From NCBI RefSeq assembly GCF_013409505.1, contig NZ_JACCBN010000001.1, positions 5,022,001 to 5,086,000 on the forward strand: a DNA stretch of 64,000 nt. Reading direction: 5' to 3'. The DNA is from Actinomycetospora corticicola. GTDB lineage: Bacteria; Actinomycetota; Actinomycetes; Mycobacteriales; Pseudonocardiaceae. Position 1 is the first letter of the stretch. Each line of letters begins with the position of its first letter. The position numbers were made by a program, and so were the translations under genes. This document shows, piece by piece, positions 8,728 to 17,261 of this stretch. The notes under the pieces are model-generated. The model searched no databases. It was not told where the DNA came from and saw nothing but the letters and a program-made list of their open reading frames with translations.

Positions 8728-10056
8728 GTGAAGATTTCGCAGAAAGCGCTCCCGTGGATCCAGACCGCGATCCTCGTCGTGTTCATGGTGGTCAGCCTGG
8801 TGTTCTACGCGATCTTCTGGGTGGGGGCCGGCGGCAAGATTCCGCTCGTCACGTCCACGCCCTACTCGGTGACGTTCCTGTCGCCGATCAACAAGAACCT
8901 GGTCGACCAGAGCCAGGTGACGCTGAACGGCGTGCCCGCCGGGCGGGTCATCGGCCTCGAGGTGATCGACGGGATCGCGCACGTGCGGACCGGCCTCGGG
9001 GACCTGCCCGACTACGGCCCGCTCCACGAGGGCGTCAAGGCCCAGGTGAAGACGAAGACCCTCATCAATGAGACCTACGTCGACATCACCGACGGGAACG
9101 GCCCGCCGCTGCCGGACCAGGCGGTCATCCCGATGGGCAACGTGACCCCGCCGGTCGACACCGACGAGGTCATCCGGGCCCTGCCCCAGGCCGACCGGAA
9201 GAACCTCGGCGCGACCATCCAGTCGCTGGACAAGGTCACCCAGGGCCAGCAGGCCGGTATCTCGCAGACCATCGGCAGCCTGGGGGAGCCCACCCGGTAC
9301 GTGCCGGCCGCGCTCGACGCCCTGAGCCGCCAGGAGGTGGCCCTGCGCCAGCTCTCGTCGAACACGGCGAAGGTGCTCGACGCGCTGGACACCCGGCAGG
9401 GGCAGATCGCACAGCTCGTCGAGGACGCGCAGAAGGTCACCAAGGTGACCGCGGACAGCCGGGACGATCTCTCCGCCGTCATCCAGAAGCTCCCGCCGAC
9501 GCTGGTGACCGCCCAGGCCGCCAGCCCGGATCTGTCCCGGCTCGGGGCGGCGCTGCAGCCGGTGGCGGAGAACCTCAACGAGGCCTCCGGACCGCTGAAC
9601 GACGCACTCCACCAGCTGCCGGGGACGGCGAAGGACCTGCGCGGACTGCTGCCGGCGCTGAACTCGGTGCTCGATAAGGCACCGGCCACGCTGCAGCGGG
9701 TGCCGGACTTCTCGGACAACCTGCGGGCCGTGGTGCCCCCGGGCCGGGAGTTCTTCTCGGCGCTCAACCCGGTCCTGGCCTACCTCAAGCCCTGTGGCCC
9801 GAACGTCGCGCCGTTCTTCGTGAACTTCTCGAAGGGCCTCGTCCGGCCCAACGGCCTCGACGGCGGAACGGTGGGTGGCGTCGCCCCGCAGTTCGGCTAC
9901 GACACCCTCCAGCCGCCCGCGGCGCTCCCGCTGAACCTCAGCCCGTTCGCGTTCAGCTACGACGTCGGCAATCCGCCGAACCGCAACGCGGTCGGTCAGC
10001 AGCCGGGCCTCAACAATGCGGGCTGCAACACCCCGTTGAAGCCCTACACTCGGTAA
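8728..10056 (+). CDS. MCE family protein 6
   Basis: Last MCE protein, 442 aa, with a GTG start 9 nt after the previous stop and an agga ribosome site overlapping that stop. N-terminal anchor (about residues 11-34), MCE domain about 42-118 (KTLINETYVDITDGNG), long helical region, and a C-terminal domain with cysteines (YLKPCGPNV, NNAGCNTPL) as in MceF-like proteins. It is followed after 19 nt by the RND transporter, so the operon probably continues. Confidence 0.9.
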   Translation: MKISQKALPWIQTAILVVFMVVSLVFYAIFWVGAGGKIPLVTSTPYSVTFLSPINKNLVDQSQVTLNGVPAGRVIGLEVIDGIAHVRTGLGDLPDYGPLHEGVKAQVKTKTLINETYVDITDGNGPPLPDQAVIPMGNVTPPVDTDEVIRALPQADRKNLGATIQSLDKVTQGQQAGISQTIGSLGEPTRYVPAALDALSRQEVALRQLSSNTAKVLDALDTRQGQIAQLVEDAQKVTKVTADSRDDLSAVIQKLPPTLVTAQAASPDLSRLGAALQPVAENLNEASGPLNDALHQLPGTAKDLRGLLPALNSVLDKAPATLQRVPDFSDNLRAVVPPGREFFSALNPVLAYLKPCGPNVAPFFVNFSKGLVRPNGLDGGTVGGVAPQFGYDTLQPPAALPLNLSPFAFSYDVGNPPNRNAVGQQPGLNNAGCNTPLKPYTR

Positions 10057-10075
10057 CTGGCCAGAATCGCTCCGT

Positions 10076-12496
10076 ATGTGGACATCACGGCTCTTACGGC
10101 GAGGCGCCCCCGCTGCCGCGGGCGCCTCGCCGCGGGTCTCCCCGACAGAGCGGCTCGCGGCGCTCGGGCGGCGGCTCCGCCGCCCGGGCCGGCGGGACGT
10201 GGTGGGCCTGGTGGCGGGGCTCCTGGTCGCCGTCTTCCTCGTCGGTGGCCTCGCCCAGGTCCGGGTCGAGACCGGCGCGGACTCGTTCCTCCCGTCGGGC
10301 GATCCCTCGCTGGCCCGGCTGAACGAGCTGGGCCAGTCCTTCGGCGGGGACCCGATCGTCGTCCTGCTCGAGAACCCGCAGCCGCGGGCCCTGCTCGCGA
10401 CCCAGCAGCTGCCCGGGGTCCTCGACCTCGAGCAGCAGCTCGGCAGCGCCCCGGACGTGGCGGCGCTCTACGGGCCGGTGACGACCCTCAACAACATCGC
10501 CGGTCAGGCACAGCTCGTCATCGCCGAGATGCTCGGTCGGCGCGACGGCCTCGGGAACGCGGCCCGACAGGACGCCCTGAAGGCCGGCGCGTCCGCGGCG
10601 GACGCCGACGCGGCCGCCGCCCAGGCCCAGGCCCAGTTCGACAACCGGTACGCGCCGACGATCATCGAGGCGCTGCCGACTGGCCTCCCCACGCTCAAGA
10701 ACCCCCGGTTCGTCTCCAACGTGGTCTTCGACCCGACTGGCACGGTCAAGCCGCGGTGGCACTACGTGGTGCCGAACGCGAACTCGTTGGCGATCCTCGT
10801 CCGCCCCCGTGCCGAGCTCGACCAGGCCGGCACGCAGCGGCTCGTCGCCACCGTCGAGCAGGCCGCCCACAGCGCCGCCCTGCCGCCGGGGACGACGGTG
10901 ACCGTCTCGGGTGTGCCGACGATCGTCGCGGCGCTCGGCGCGTCGGTCGACACGCAGATACCGATCATCGGAGCGGTCGCGGTCGCAGCCATCGGACTGG
11001 TGCTGTTCCTGGTGCCGTGGACCGGACGCCGACGTCGGCTCCTCCCGCTCGCGGTGACCCTGCTGGCCACCGGGATGACGGTGGCGGGTCTCGGCTGGGT
11101 GGGCCATCCCCTCTCGCTCGGGGTCCTCGCCTTCCTCCCGGTCCTGCTCGGCCTCGGCAGCTACTACCCGACCTACTTCGCCCAGCGGGCGCGGAGCCGG
11201 GTCGTGTTCGTGGTCGCGGGGGCGTCCGCCCTCAGCTTCGCGACGCTCGCCCTCACCCCGTTGGCGTTCGTCCGCGACCTCGGGATCACCCTCGCCGTCG
11301 GGATCGCCTTCGCCGTCGCACTCGGTGCCGTGCTGGTCCGGCGGGGGGCGGACGGTGCCGTGGCCGCACCCGTCCCGGTCCTTCCCGAGCCTGCTCCTGC
11401 GGCGCCTCGTGGGGTCCGGTTCGGGCTGGGTGCCGGAGTGCTCGCCCTTGCGCTGGCCGGATGGGCGCTCCTCGGCACGATGCCGCTGCAGACCAACATC
11501 CAGGACCTGGCGCGCGGCCTGCCCGCCCTCGCGGACGCCAACCACGTCCAGGACGTGATCGGCACGAACGGTGAGCTCAACCTGGTGCTGCGCTCCGACG
11601 ACGACCCGGCGACCCCGGAGGCCGACGTGCGCAGCCCGGAGGCCTGGCAGTGGATGCAGGCCGCCAACCAGCGCATCGTCGTCGACCACGGTGACGTGAT
11701 GAGCCCGGTGCTCTCGCTGCCGGGACTGCTGGACTTCCTCGGCCCCGCCCCCACCGCCGACCAGATCCAGGCCGGTCTGCGGCTCATGCCGAGTGCGTTG
11801 ACGAGCTCGGTGGTCCGTGGGGACGGCCGGATGGCCAACATGTCCTACGGGGTGTCGCTCGACGATCTCGGCGCGCTGGCCGCCGTGACCCGGCAGGTCA
11901 CGGCCGAACTCCCGCCGCCACCGCCCGGGATGACGGCCGAGCTGACCGGCCTGCCGACCGTGGCCGTCCGGGGCTACGAGGTCGTGTCCTCCGACCGCTA
12001 CCTGGCCAGCGTGGCCGGGGTGCTGGCCGCGGGCCTCGTGCTGGCTCTCGGGCTGCGCCGTCGGGTGGACGCCGTCCGGGCGGTCCTGGCGGCGGTCATC
12101 GCCACCGGCGGCACACTCGTCCTGCTGTGGTCGACGGGGACCGCGCTGAGCCCTCTGACCGTGGCCCTCGGTTCGCTCACGGCCGCCGTCGGGTGCGAGT
12201 TCACCGTGATGGTGTCGCAGTCCGTGCGGCGCCGTGACCGCAGTCTGCGGCGCGCGGTGTCGCTCGCCGCCGGGACGTCGGCCATCGGCTACGCCGTGCT
12301 GGCGGTCTCGCCTCTCGCCCTGATGCGGGAGTTCGGTCTCCTCCTCGCGGCCTCGGTCGTCCTGTCCTGGGCCGCGGCCCTCTTCGTGGTCTGGGTGTGG
12401 CCCCCGAGTGACGCGCCGGTCACCGCGACCGCGCCCGAGGCCGCGCCGGAGCCCGATCCCGCGTCCTCCGTCCCCGCGAGCATGGGAGCCCGCTGA
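10076..12496 (+). CDS. RND/MMPL-family membrane transporter
   Basis: 806-aa RND-superfamily exporter in the MMPL/hopanoid-RND style. Topology shows two repeats: a TM near residues 42-60, a large extracytoplasmic loop (about 61-295), then a bundle of five or six TMs, a repeat of TM plus loop, and a second bundle at the C-terminus (about 640-785). The first loop begins with VETGADSFLPSGDPSLARLN, the usual RND start of the porter domain. No good ribosome site precedes ATG 10076, so translation may be coupled to MCE 6. Its place directly after six mce genes suggests a lipid-handling partner, as MmpL proteins are in mycobacteria; direction and cargo are inference. Confidence 0.85.
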   Translation: MWTSRLLRRGAPAAAGASPRVSPTERLAALGRRLRRPGRRDVVGLVAGLLVAVFLVGGLAQVRVETGADSFLPSGDPSLARLNELGQSFGGDPIVVLLENPQPRALLATQQLPGVLDLEQQLGSAPDVAALYGPVTTLNNIAGQAQLVIAEMLGRRDGLGNAARQDALKAGASAADADAAAAQAQAQFDNRYAPTIIEALPTGLPTLKNPRFVSNVVFDPTGTVKPRWHYVVPNANSLAILVRPRAELDQAGTQRLVATVEQAAHSAALPPGTTVTVSGVPTIVAALGASVDTQIPIIGAVAVAAIGLVLFLVPWTGRRRRLLPLAVTLLATGMTVAGLGWVGHPLSLGVLAFLPVLLGLGSYYPTYFAQRARSRVVFVVAGASALSFATLALTPLAFVRDLGITLAVGIAFAVALGAVLVRRGADGAVAAPVPVLPEPAPAAPRGVRFGLGAGVLALALAGWALLGTMPLQTNIQDLARGLPALADANHVQDVIGTNGELNLVLRSDDDPATPEADVRSPEAWQWMQAANQRIVVDHGDVMSPVLSLPGLLDFLGPAPTADQIQAGLRLMPSALTSSVVRGDGRMANMSYGVSLDDLGALAAVTRQVTAELPPPPPGMTAELTGLPTVAVRGYEVVSSDRYLASVAGVLAAGLVLALGLRRRVDAVRAVLAAVIATGGTLVLLWSTGTALSPLTVALGSLTAAVGCEFTVMVSQSVRRRDRSLRRAVSLAAGTSAIGYAVLAVSPLALMREFGLLLAASVVLSWAAALFVVWVWPPSDAPVTATAPEAAPEPDPASSVPASMGAR

Positions 12497-13608
12497 TGCT
12501 GACCGTCGAACGCCCCCGCCTCTCCTCGACCGTGGACGCGATCCGGCGCCCACGGCCGCCCCGGACACGGCTGCGTCGGATCCTCGTCGGCGTCCTCGTC
12601 GCCGTGCTGACCGTTGCGTCGGCCGTCGCCGTCCCGGTCGTGATGGGTCTGGTCCCCGCCGTGTACTCGCCGCCGCTGCCGGCCGACGCCGCCTTCGCCG
12701 TGGGCGACCGGACGGTGACCAGGGCGGAGTACGACAAGCGACTGAAGACGATCCAGGCGCTCTACGGTGCGCAGGAGCCGACCGACCCGGCCGGCGCCGA
12801 CCGCTTCCGGCGGGACTCGGCGAAGGCGATGGCCGTGGCCGACGTCCTGACGAACGCCGAGGCCGACCGCGGCATCGTCATCCCGGACACCAGGATCCGG
12901 CAGGCGATGGATCAGATGGTCCAGGCCCAGTTCGGTCAGGGACCCGACGGGTACCAGAAGTTCGTCGGCGCCCTCGGGCAGGTGGGGACGTCGGAGGCGG
13001 AGGTCCTGGACGAGATCCGGCAGCAGTACGCGTCGGCGGAGCTGATCAAGCAGGTCACGGACCCGGTCCAGGTCAGCGACGCCGAACTCCCCGCCGAGTT
13101 CCCGAAGTACGCCGCGCAGCTCGGCACGCCGGAACAGCGCAAGCTCTCCAACATCGTCGTCCAGACGCAGGACCAGGCGAACGACGTCCTCGCGAAGCTC
13201 CGCGCCGGCACCCCGTTCGCCGACCTCGCCCGCACGCAGAGCCTGGACGGCAGCACGAAGGACGCCGGCGGCGACCTCGGGCAGCCGGTGACGGCGGACA
13301 AGCTCCAGGCCGGCTACGCCCAGGCTGCGTTCGCAGCTCCGAAGGGACAGCCGTTCGGGCCGGTGCAGACCCAGCAGGGCTGGAACGTCGGCCTCGTGAA
13401 CGACGTCGTCCCCGGGGTGCCGGCCGACTTCGCGCAGGCGCAGATCCCTCTGAAGCAGGCCGTCCTCACCGACCGCAAGACCGCGGCCTGGAGCGCCTGG
13501 CTCGAGAACGAGCTGCGCTCCTCCCACGTCCGCTACGCCGACGCCTACCGCCCGGCCGACCCCGACGGCGCTCCGGTGGGTCTCGGCGGGACCCCGGGTG
13601 GCTCGTGA
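12496..13608 (+). CDS. Membrane-anchored parvulin-type peptidyl-prolyl isomerase (SurA/PrsA-like)
   Basis: 370-aa extracytoplasmic foldase. A basic N-terminus and single TM (about residues 30-55) anchor it, followed by a SurA_N-like helical region (about 70-205) and a parvulin PPIase domain (about 215-305) with the characteristic run of ADLARTQSLD, GGDLGQPV and GPVQTQQGWNVGLV. The ATG overlaps the RND stop (TGATG). Location suggests it helps fold the MCE or RND proteins outside the membrane; that link is inference. It has no lipobox, unlike PrsA of Firmicutes. Confidence 0.88.
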   Translation: MLTVERPRLSSTVDAIRRPRPPRTRLRRILVGVLVAVLTVASAVAVPVVMGLVPAVYSPPLPADAAFAVGDRTVTRAEYDKRLKTIQALYGAQEPTDPAGADRFRRDSAKAMAVADVLTNAEADRGIVIPDTRIRQAMDQMVQAQFGQGPDGYQKFVGALGQVGTSEAEVLDEIRQQYASAELIKQVTDPVQVSDAELPAEFPKYAAQLGTPEQRKLSNIVVQTQDQANDVLAKLRAGTPFADLARTQSLDGSTKDAGGDLGQPVTADKLQAGYAQAAFAAPKGQPFGPVQTQQGWNVGLVNDVVPGVPADFAQAQIPLKQAVLTDRKTAAWSAWLENELRSSHVRYADAYRPADPDGAPVGLGGTPGGS

Positions 13609-13817
13609 CCATCAGCGCCCTCTGGCTCCTGATCCCGGCCGCCCTGCTCGTCGTGGTCGGGGTCTGGGGCTGGCGCAACGCGGACGCGCTCGCGCTCTCG
13701 ATGCCGCTCGACGAGCGCACGCAGGAGAAGCGCCGCGGCGTCTACAAGCGCGGTTCGGTGGCCTGCCTGGTGGTCGCGGTCGCCTTCGTCGGCCTGATCA
13801 TCGCGTCCTACCTCTGA
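13605..13817 (+). CDS. Small two-TM membrane protein
   Basis: 70-aa protein with GTG start overlapping the isomerase stop (GTGA). It has two hydrophobic helices (about residues 5-20 and 51-69) joined by a charged loop (DERTQEKRRGVYKRG). No family recognised. Tight overlap makes it part of the mce/RND/PPIase transcript; it could be a small accessory subunit. Confidence 0.7.
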   Translation: MTISALWLLIPAALLVVVGVWGWRNADALALSMPLDERTQEKRRGVYKRGSVACLVVAVAFVGLIIASYL

Positions 13818-13845
13818 TGTCCCTCCCTCCCGACCTGGAGCTCCC

Positions 13846-14373
13846 ATGACCGTCGTCCGGCGCGCCACCGCGCTGCCCGTCCTCTTCGTGGCCCTCGTCG
13901 GCCTCGCCGGCTGCGGCCAGTCCGTGGACGAGGGGCCGGCACCGCAGCTCGCCGGGACCGACACGACGCTGCAGGTCCGGCCGAGCTTCTACGGAGCCAC
14001 GCTGGCCGACGGCACGGGCCGCACGCTCTACCAGTTCGCCGGGGACAGCCCCGGGCGTCCCACCTGCAACGACGCGTGCGCCGAGGTGTGGAAGCCCTAC
14101 CTCGCGAACGGCGAGCCCCGGTCGGCCGACGGGAACAAGAACGCCCTGGACGACGATCAGATCGGCACGATCACGCGCACCGACGGCCGCGCGCAGGTGA
14201 CCTATGCCGGCCACCCGCTGTACTACTACGCCGAGGACGGTGCGCCGGGCGACCCGGTCCGCCCGACGGACATCCGCGGGGCCGGGCTGAACCAGTTCGG
14301 CGGCGTCTGGTCCGCCGTCAGCGGCTCCGGCGCCCCGGTCGCCCCGACCTCGCCGGTCATCGCCCCGCTGTAG
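13846..14373 (+). CDS. Lipoprotein with secreted-repeat domain (COG4315-like)
   Basis: 175-aa exported lipoprotein. Lipobox L-A-G-C gives Cys23 as the lipidated residue. The mature part carries the actinobacterial secreted-lipoprotein repeats: TLYQFAGDSPGRPTCNDACAEVW, shown here as GRPTCNDACAEVWKPY, and a second HPLYYYAEDGAPGD repeat. Such proteins are frequent on actinobacterial surfaces but their biochemical role is not established. A ctggag-like site precedes the ATG. It is the last gene of the mce-linked series and is followed by a hairpin terminator. Confidence 0.85.
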   Translation: MTVVRRATALPVLFVALVGLAGCGQSVDEGPAPQLAGTDTTLQVRPSFYGATLADGTGRTLYQFAGDSPGRPTCNDACAEVWKPYLANGEPRSADGNKNALDDDQIGTITRTDGRAQVTYAGHPLYYYAEDGAPGDPVRPTDIRGAGLNQFGGVWSAVSGSGAPVAPTSPVIAPL

Positions 14374-14383
14374 TGCGGTGGCC

Positions 14384-14418
14384 GTCCCGGACACCTCGTG
14401 GGGCGGGGTGTCCGGGAC
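14384..14418. terminator. Bidirectional hairpin between convergent genes
   Basis: Perfect 12-bp inverted repeat (14384-14395 with 14407-14418, gtcccggacacc) with an 11-nt loop. It lies exactly between the convergent lipoprotein gene and the ATPase gene on the other strand. There is no T-tract, as usual in high-GC actinobacteria. Confidence 0.7.
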
Positions 14419-14419
14419 G

Positions 14420-15349
14420 TCAGATCAGGTGCGCCAGCGTCAGCGTCATGACGACGAGGGTGACCACGACGATCCCGATGATCGCCGCCCGCACCATCAT
14501 CGGGTCGATCGTCATCTGCAGGCCGCGCCGTGACTCCCGGTCCCGCTCCCGGTCGGCGAGGATGTCCGCCATCCGGGGAGGTCCGAGGAAGTCCGACACC
14601 CGGAACCGGTGGTCGAAGTCCTCGTTCGAGTCGATGCCGTTCAGCAGCTCGGCCGCGCTGCCGGTGGTGATGATCCGCCCGTTGCAGAGAATCGCCAGGT
14701 GATCGCCCAGCTCGCGGGCCAGCCGGATGTTGTGCGTGGTCAGCAGCAGCGTCCCCTGCGTGCGCTCCCGCCAGCCCGCGAGCGCGGCCAGGATGCGCGG
14801 CGAGTGGGCCGCGTCGAGGCAGACGTCGATGTCGTCGAGGATGAGGGCCGGGCGGTCGGCCACCAGGGCCCGTGCGAGCCCCAGCCGACGGCGGGCGTGG
14901 GCGGGCATCGCGTCGGGCAGGGACGACGCCACCCCGTCGAGCGCGAGGTCGTGCAGCATCGCCATCGCCCGCTGCTCGCGCTCGGCCTCGCCGAACCCGT
15001 GGTGCTTGAGGACGTAGTCGAGGTTCTCGTAGGCGGTGAGCGAGGCGAACAGCGACGAGTCGAACAGCGACGAGCCACCCAGCAGGACGCCCATCCCGTT
15101 GCGGATCTCCCGCAGACCGTCGGGGCCGGAGCCCCAGACGTCGCGGCCGCCGATCTCGACGGTGCCGCGGTCGGGCTCGAGCAACCCGGTCAGGTGCCGC
15201 ACCACCGTGGTCTTCCCCGCCCCGGAGGGGCCCATCACGACGGTGATCTCCCCGGCCGGCACGTCGAGGCCGAGCCGGTGCAGCACGGGGGAGTCGTCGA
15301 TGACGGTGGTGATCCCCGTCAGTCGCATCCCCGGCGCCGCTGCACGCAC
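14420..15349 (-). CDS. Tail-anchored, motif-degenerate Mkl-like ABC ATPase (copy B)
   Basis: 309-aa ABC ATPase related to MlaF/Mkl but with altered catalytic motifs. Walker A GPSGAGKT (40-47) and H-loop His206 are intact. The Q-loop glutamine is replaced by Gly91 (GVLLGG), the LSGGQ signature by PAHAR (149-153), and the catalytic Glu after Walker B by Asp173 (ALILDDID). A C-terminal hydrophobic helix (about 286-306) would anchor the protein in the membrane, which is not usual for MlaF. GTG 15349 lacks a clear ribosome site; ATG 15328 is an alternative. It is transcribed divergently from the operon that ends in a very similar protein at 17258-18235. It may bind ATP but hydrolyse poorly; role unknown. 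Confidence 0.8.
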   Translation of the reverse strand: MRAAAPGMRLTGITTVIDDSPVLHRLGLDVPAGEITVVMGPSGAGKTTVVRHLTGLLEPDRGTVEIGGRDVWGSGPDGLREIRNGMGVLLGGSSLFDSSLFASLTAYENLDYVLKHHGFGEAEREQRAMAMLHDLALDGVASSLPDAMPAHARRRLGLARALVADRPALILDDIDVCLDAAHSPRILAALAGWRERTQGTLLLTTHNIRLARELGDHLAILCNGRIITTGSAAELLNGIDSNEDFDHRFRVSDFLGPPRMADILADRERDRESRRGLQMTIDPMMVRAAIIGIVVVTLVVMTLTLAHLI

Positions 15350-15464
15350 GAGGAGCCACTGTAGGAGAACTGTGAGGGAACAGACCCCGACGACGGGGAA
15401 GCGTGTCCGTCCGAGGGAGGCCCCTGCCCCGGGCGGGGGACGCGAGCGCGTCCGGACGGCCTTC

Positions 15465-15479
15465 TATCATGCAAACGTG
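15465..15479 (+). promoter_or_regulatory. Possible leaderless promoter (-10 TATCAT)
   Basis: TATCAT at 15465-15470 lies 6 nt before GTG 15477, the spacing expected when transcription starts at the start codon, a common actinobacterial arrangement. No convincing -35 element and no ribosome site are seen. If translation instead begins at ATG 15504 the mRNA would have a short leader. Confidence 0.4.
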
Positions 15480-15989
15480 ATTCTGCCCAAGGTGACGCGT
15501 CCCATGGCTGCGGTCGTCCAGGACTGGAGGGTGGGCCGCTACCCGTGGCAGCTCCTGGTGGCCGTCGTGTGCTGGGTGGTGGTGGCGGTCTCGCTGCTCA
15601 CCTCGCAGATCGGGGTGCCGACCCCCACCGACGCCGACGCTCAGCGGGACACGCTGAACGACGCGGGCACGGTCGTGTCCACCACCGCGCAGGACAACTG
15701 GTTCGTGCCGCTGCTGCCCTGGCTGGGCGTGGTGGTGGTCCTGCTCGCCGTGGCCCTGCTGCTGGCGCAGGGCTGGTCGCGGATCCCGCTGGCCGCCTGT
15801 GGCCTGATCGCGGTCGTCGGGCTCGCGCTGGGCGCGGCCTGGCAGGTGTTCCCCGCGATGGCGGGCTTCCTCGTCGGCTCGGTCTTCCTCGTCCTGCTCC
15901 CGACGCACCGCTACCTCCAGGGCCCGCGCCAGGATGACTCCGCGGTCGGGCCGCCGGCCGAGTCGACCGAGAGGACCGTGACGCCCTGA
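15477..15989 (+). CDS. Hypothetical membrane protein, about four TMs
   Basis: 170-aa integral membrane protein, family not recognised. Hydrophobic segments at about residues 22-40, 76-98, 100-118 and 124-140, with a polar loop between the first two (TPTDADAQRDTLNDAG) and an acidic C-terminus. Start may be GTG 15477 (leaderless) or ATG 15504. It opens a short operon (overlap TGATG with the next gene) that ends with ATPase copy C, so it may belong to the same membrane complex. Confidence 0.7.
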   Translation: MILPKVTRPMAAVVQDWRVGRYPWQLLVAVVCWVVVAVSLLTSQIGVPTPTDADAQRDTLNDAGTVVSTTAQDNWFVPLLPWLGVVVVLLAVALLLAQGWSRIPLAACGLIAVVGLALGAAWQVFPAMAGFLVGSVFLVLLPTHRYLQGPRQDDSAVGPPAESTERTVTP

Positions 15990-16495
15990 TGGCCTCCAAG
16001 CCCGCCGGCAAGCAGAAGCCGCTGCCGAAGCCGCCCAAGGGCGCGACCACCCCGCCGCAGCCGCGGACGGCGTCGTCCACGCGGCCCTCCCCGGCCAAGC
16101 CCACCTCCACGACGGCCGCCCCGGCGGCCCGGCCCGCGCAGGTCGACGTCGGCGCCATCGCCCGTGGCATCAGCTCGGGCTTCATGATCCTGGTCTTCGG
16201 CGGGCTCATCCAGCCCGTCGTCACCGCCTTCGTGCCGGTCGTCGGCATGTTCTGGCTGATCCTCGTCGCGGTCACGGCCTTCGCCTTCGCCGGCTACCGC
16301 GTGGGGCTCGCCTGCCCGAACCCGCCGCTGCACGGTGCGGGCGCCGCGGTCGGTAGCTACCTGCTCGTGGTGCCGCTGATGTTCCTGCAGGGCACGTTCG
16401 ACCCGCTGTACACCGTCTTCTCGTTCGTGGCGGCAGCAGTCGTCGGTGGAGCGGCCGGCCGGATCGCCGGCCGCTCGCGGTCCACCGCGAGCTGA
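15989..16495 (+). CDS. Hypothetical membrane protein with Lys/Pro-rich cytoplasmic leader
   Basis: 168 aa. The first 50 residues are Lys/Pro/Ala/Thr-rich and disordered, followed by about four hydrophobic helices from residue 58 to 160. No family recognised. Its ATG overlaps the previous stop by one base and it precedes the TM/zinc-ribbon-like gene by 94 nt. Cooperation with the flanking ATPases is only inferred from gene order. Confidence 0.7.
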   Translation: MASKPAGKQKPLPKPPKGATTPPQPRTASSTRPSPAKPTSTTAAPAARPAQVDVGAIARGISSGFMILVFGGLIQPVVTAFVPVVGMFWLILVAVTAFAFAGYRVGLACPNPPLHGAGAAVGSYLLVVPLMFLQGTFDPLYTVFSFVAAAVVGGAAGRIAGRSRSTAS

Positions 16496-16589
16496 GCGAG
16501 AGCCGACCGGGCTCCCCACCGGTCCCGTCGTCACACCGGACATCGCCGTGCCGGTCCCCACCACGGCGCCCAGGGAGGACCTCCGTCCC

Positions 16590-17261
16590 ATGCTCATCGG
16601 CGTTCTCGTGGTCGTGGCCCTCGCGCTCCTCATCAGCGCCTTCCTCACCGGCACCACCGTGCTGGCGGGAGCGGCCCTCGTGGTCAGCCTCGCGGCCGCC
16701 GTCCTGTACGTGATCGCGCTGCGGCGCGACCCGGACGGCGCCGACGGCTCGGCCGCTGCCACGGCGGAGGACGGGCCGGAGGCGCCGGTCGAGAAGACCG
16801 CTGCGGCTGCGGGCACCGACCAGGAACGGGCGACGGCGACCGAAGCCGCCGTCGCGAAGACGCCGGAGAAGAAGACGCCGCAGAAGAAGGCGCCGGAGAA
16901 GGCGGCCGCGCCCGCCGTCGCGAAGACACCGGAGAAGGCGCCGGAGACGAAGGCGCCCGAGAAGAAGGCGCCGGAGAAGGCGGCCACGCCCGCCGTCGCG
17001 AAGGCGCCCGAGAAGAAGGCGCCGGAGAAGGCGACCTCGCCCGCCGTGACGACGGCGCCCGAGACGTCCGCGGCGGCACCGGAGCTCGCGGGGACGACCG
17101 TCGTCCACGTCGTCCCGGGCCGGATGCGCTACCACGTGCAGGGCTGCCAGGTGATCGACGGCCAGCAGGTCGAGGACCTCACCGTCGACGACGCCCGCGA
17201 CGAGGGCTTCACGGCCTGCAGCCGCTGCGCGGCGCGCGGACGGTCGCACGCCACGGCATGA
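16590..17261 (+). CDS. Two-TM protein with KAPEK repeats and C-terminal Cys-rich (HxxxC...CxxC) domain
   Basis: 223 aa. I chose ATG 16590 because an aggaggac ribosome site lies about 9 nt upstream. Two TMs occupy about residues 3-44. A Lys/Ala/Pro/Glu low-complexity linker (about 60-170) includes a 51-bp (17-residue) tandem duplication starting at 16950 and 17001. The C-terminal 50 residues form a compact domain, VPGRMRYHVQGCQVI then FTACSRCAAR, with one His and three Cys spaced like a small zinc-binding module. The linker looks built to hold a cytoplasmic domain away from the membrane. The stop overlaps the start of ATPase copy C. Function unknown. Confidence 0.75.
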   Translation: MLIGVLVVVALALLISAFLTGTTVLAGAALVVSLAAAVLYVIALRRDPDGADGSAAATAEDGPEAPVEKTAAAAGTDQERATATEAAVAKTPEKKTPQKKAPEKAAAPAVAKTPEKAPETKAPEKKAPEKAATPAVAKAPEKKAPEKATSPAVTTAPETSAAAPELAGTTVVHVVPGRMRYHVQGCQVIDGQQVEDLTVDDARDEGFTACSRCAARGRSHATA

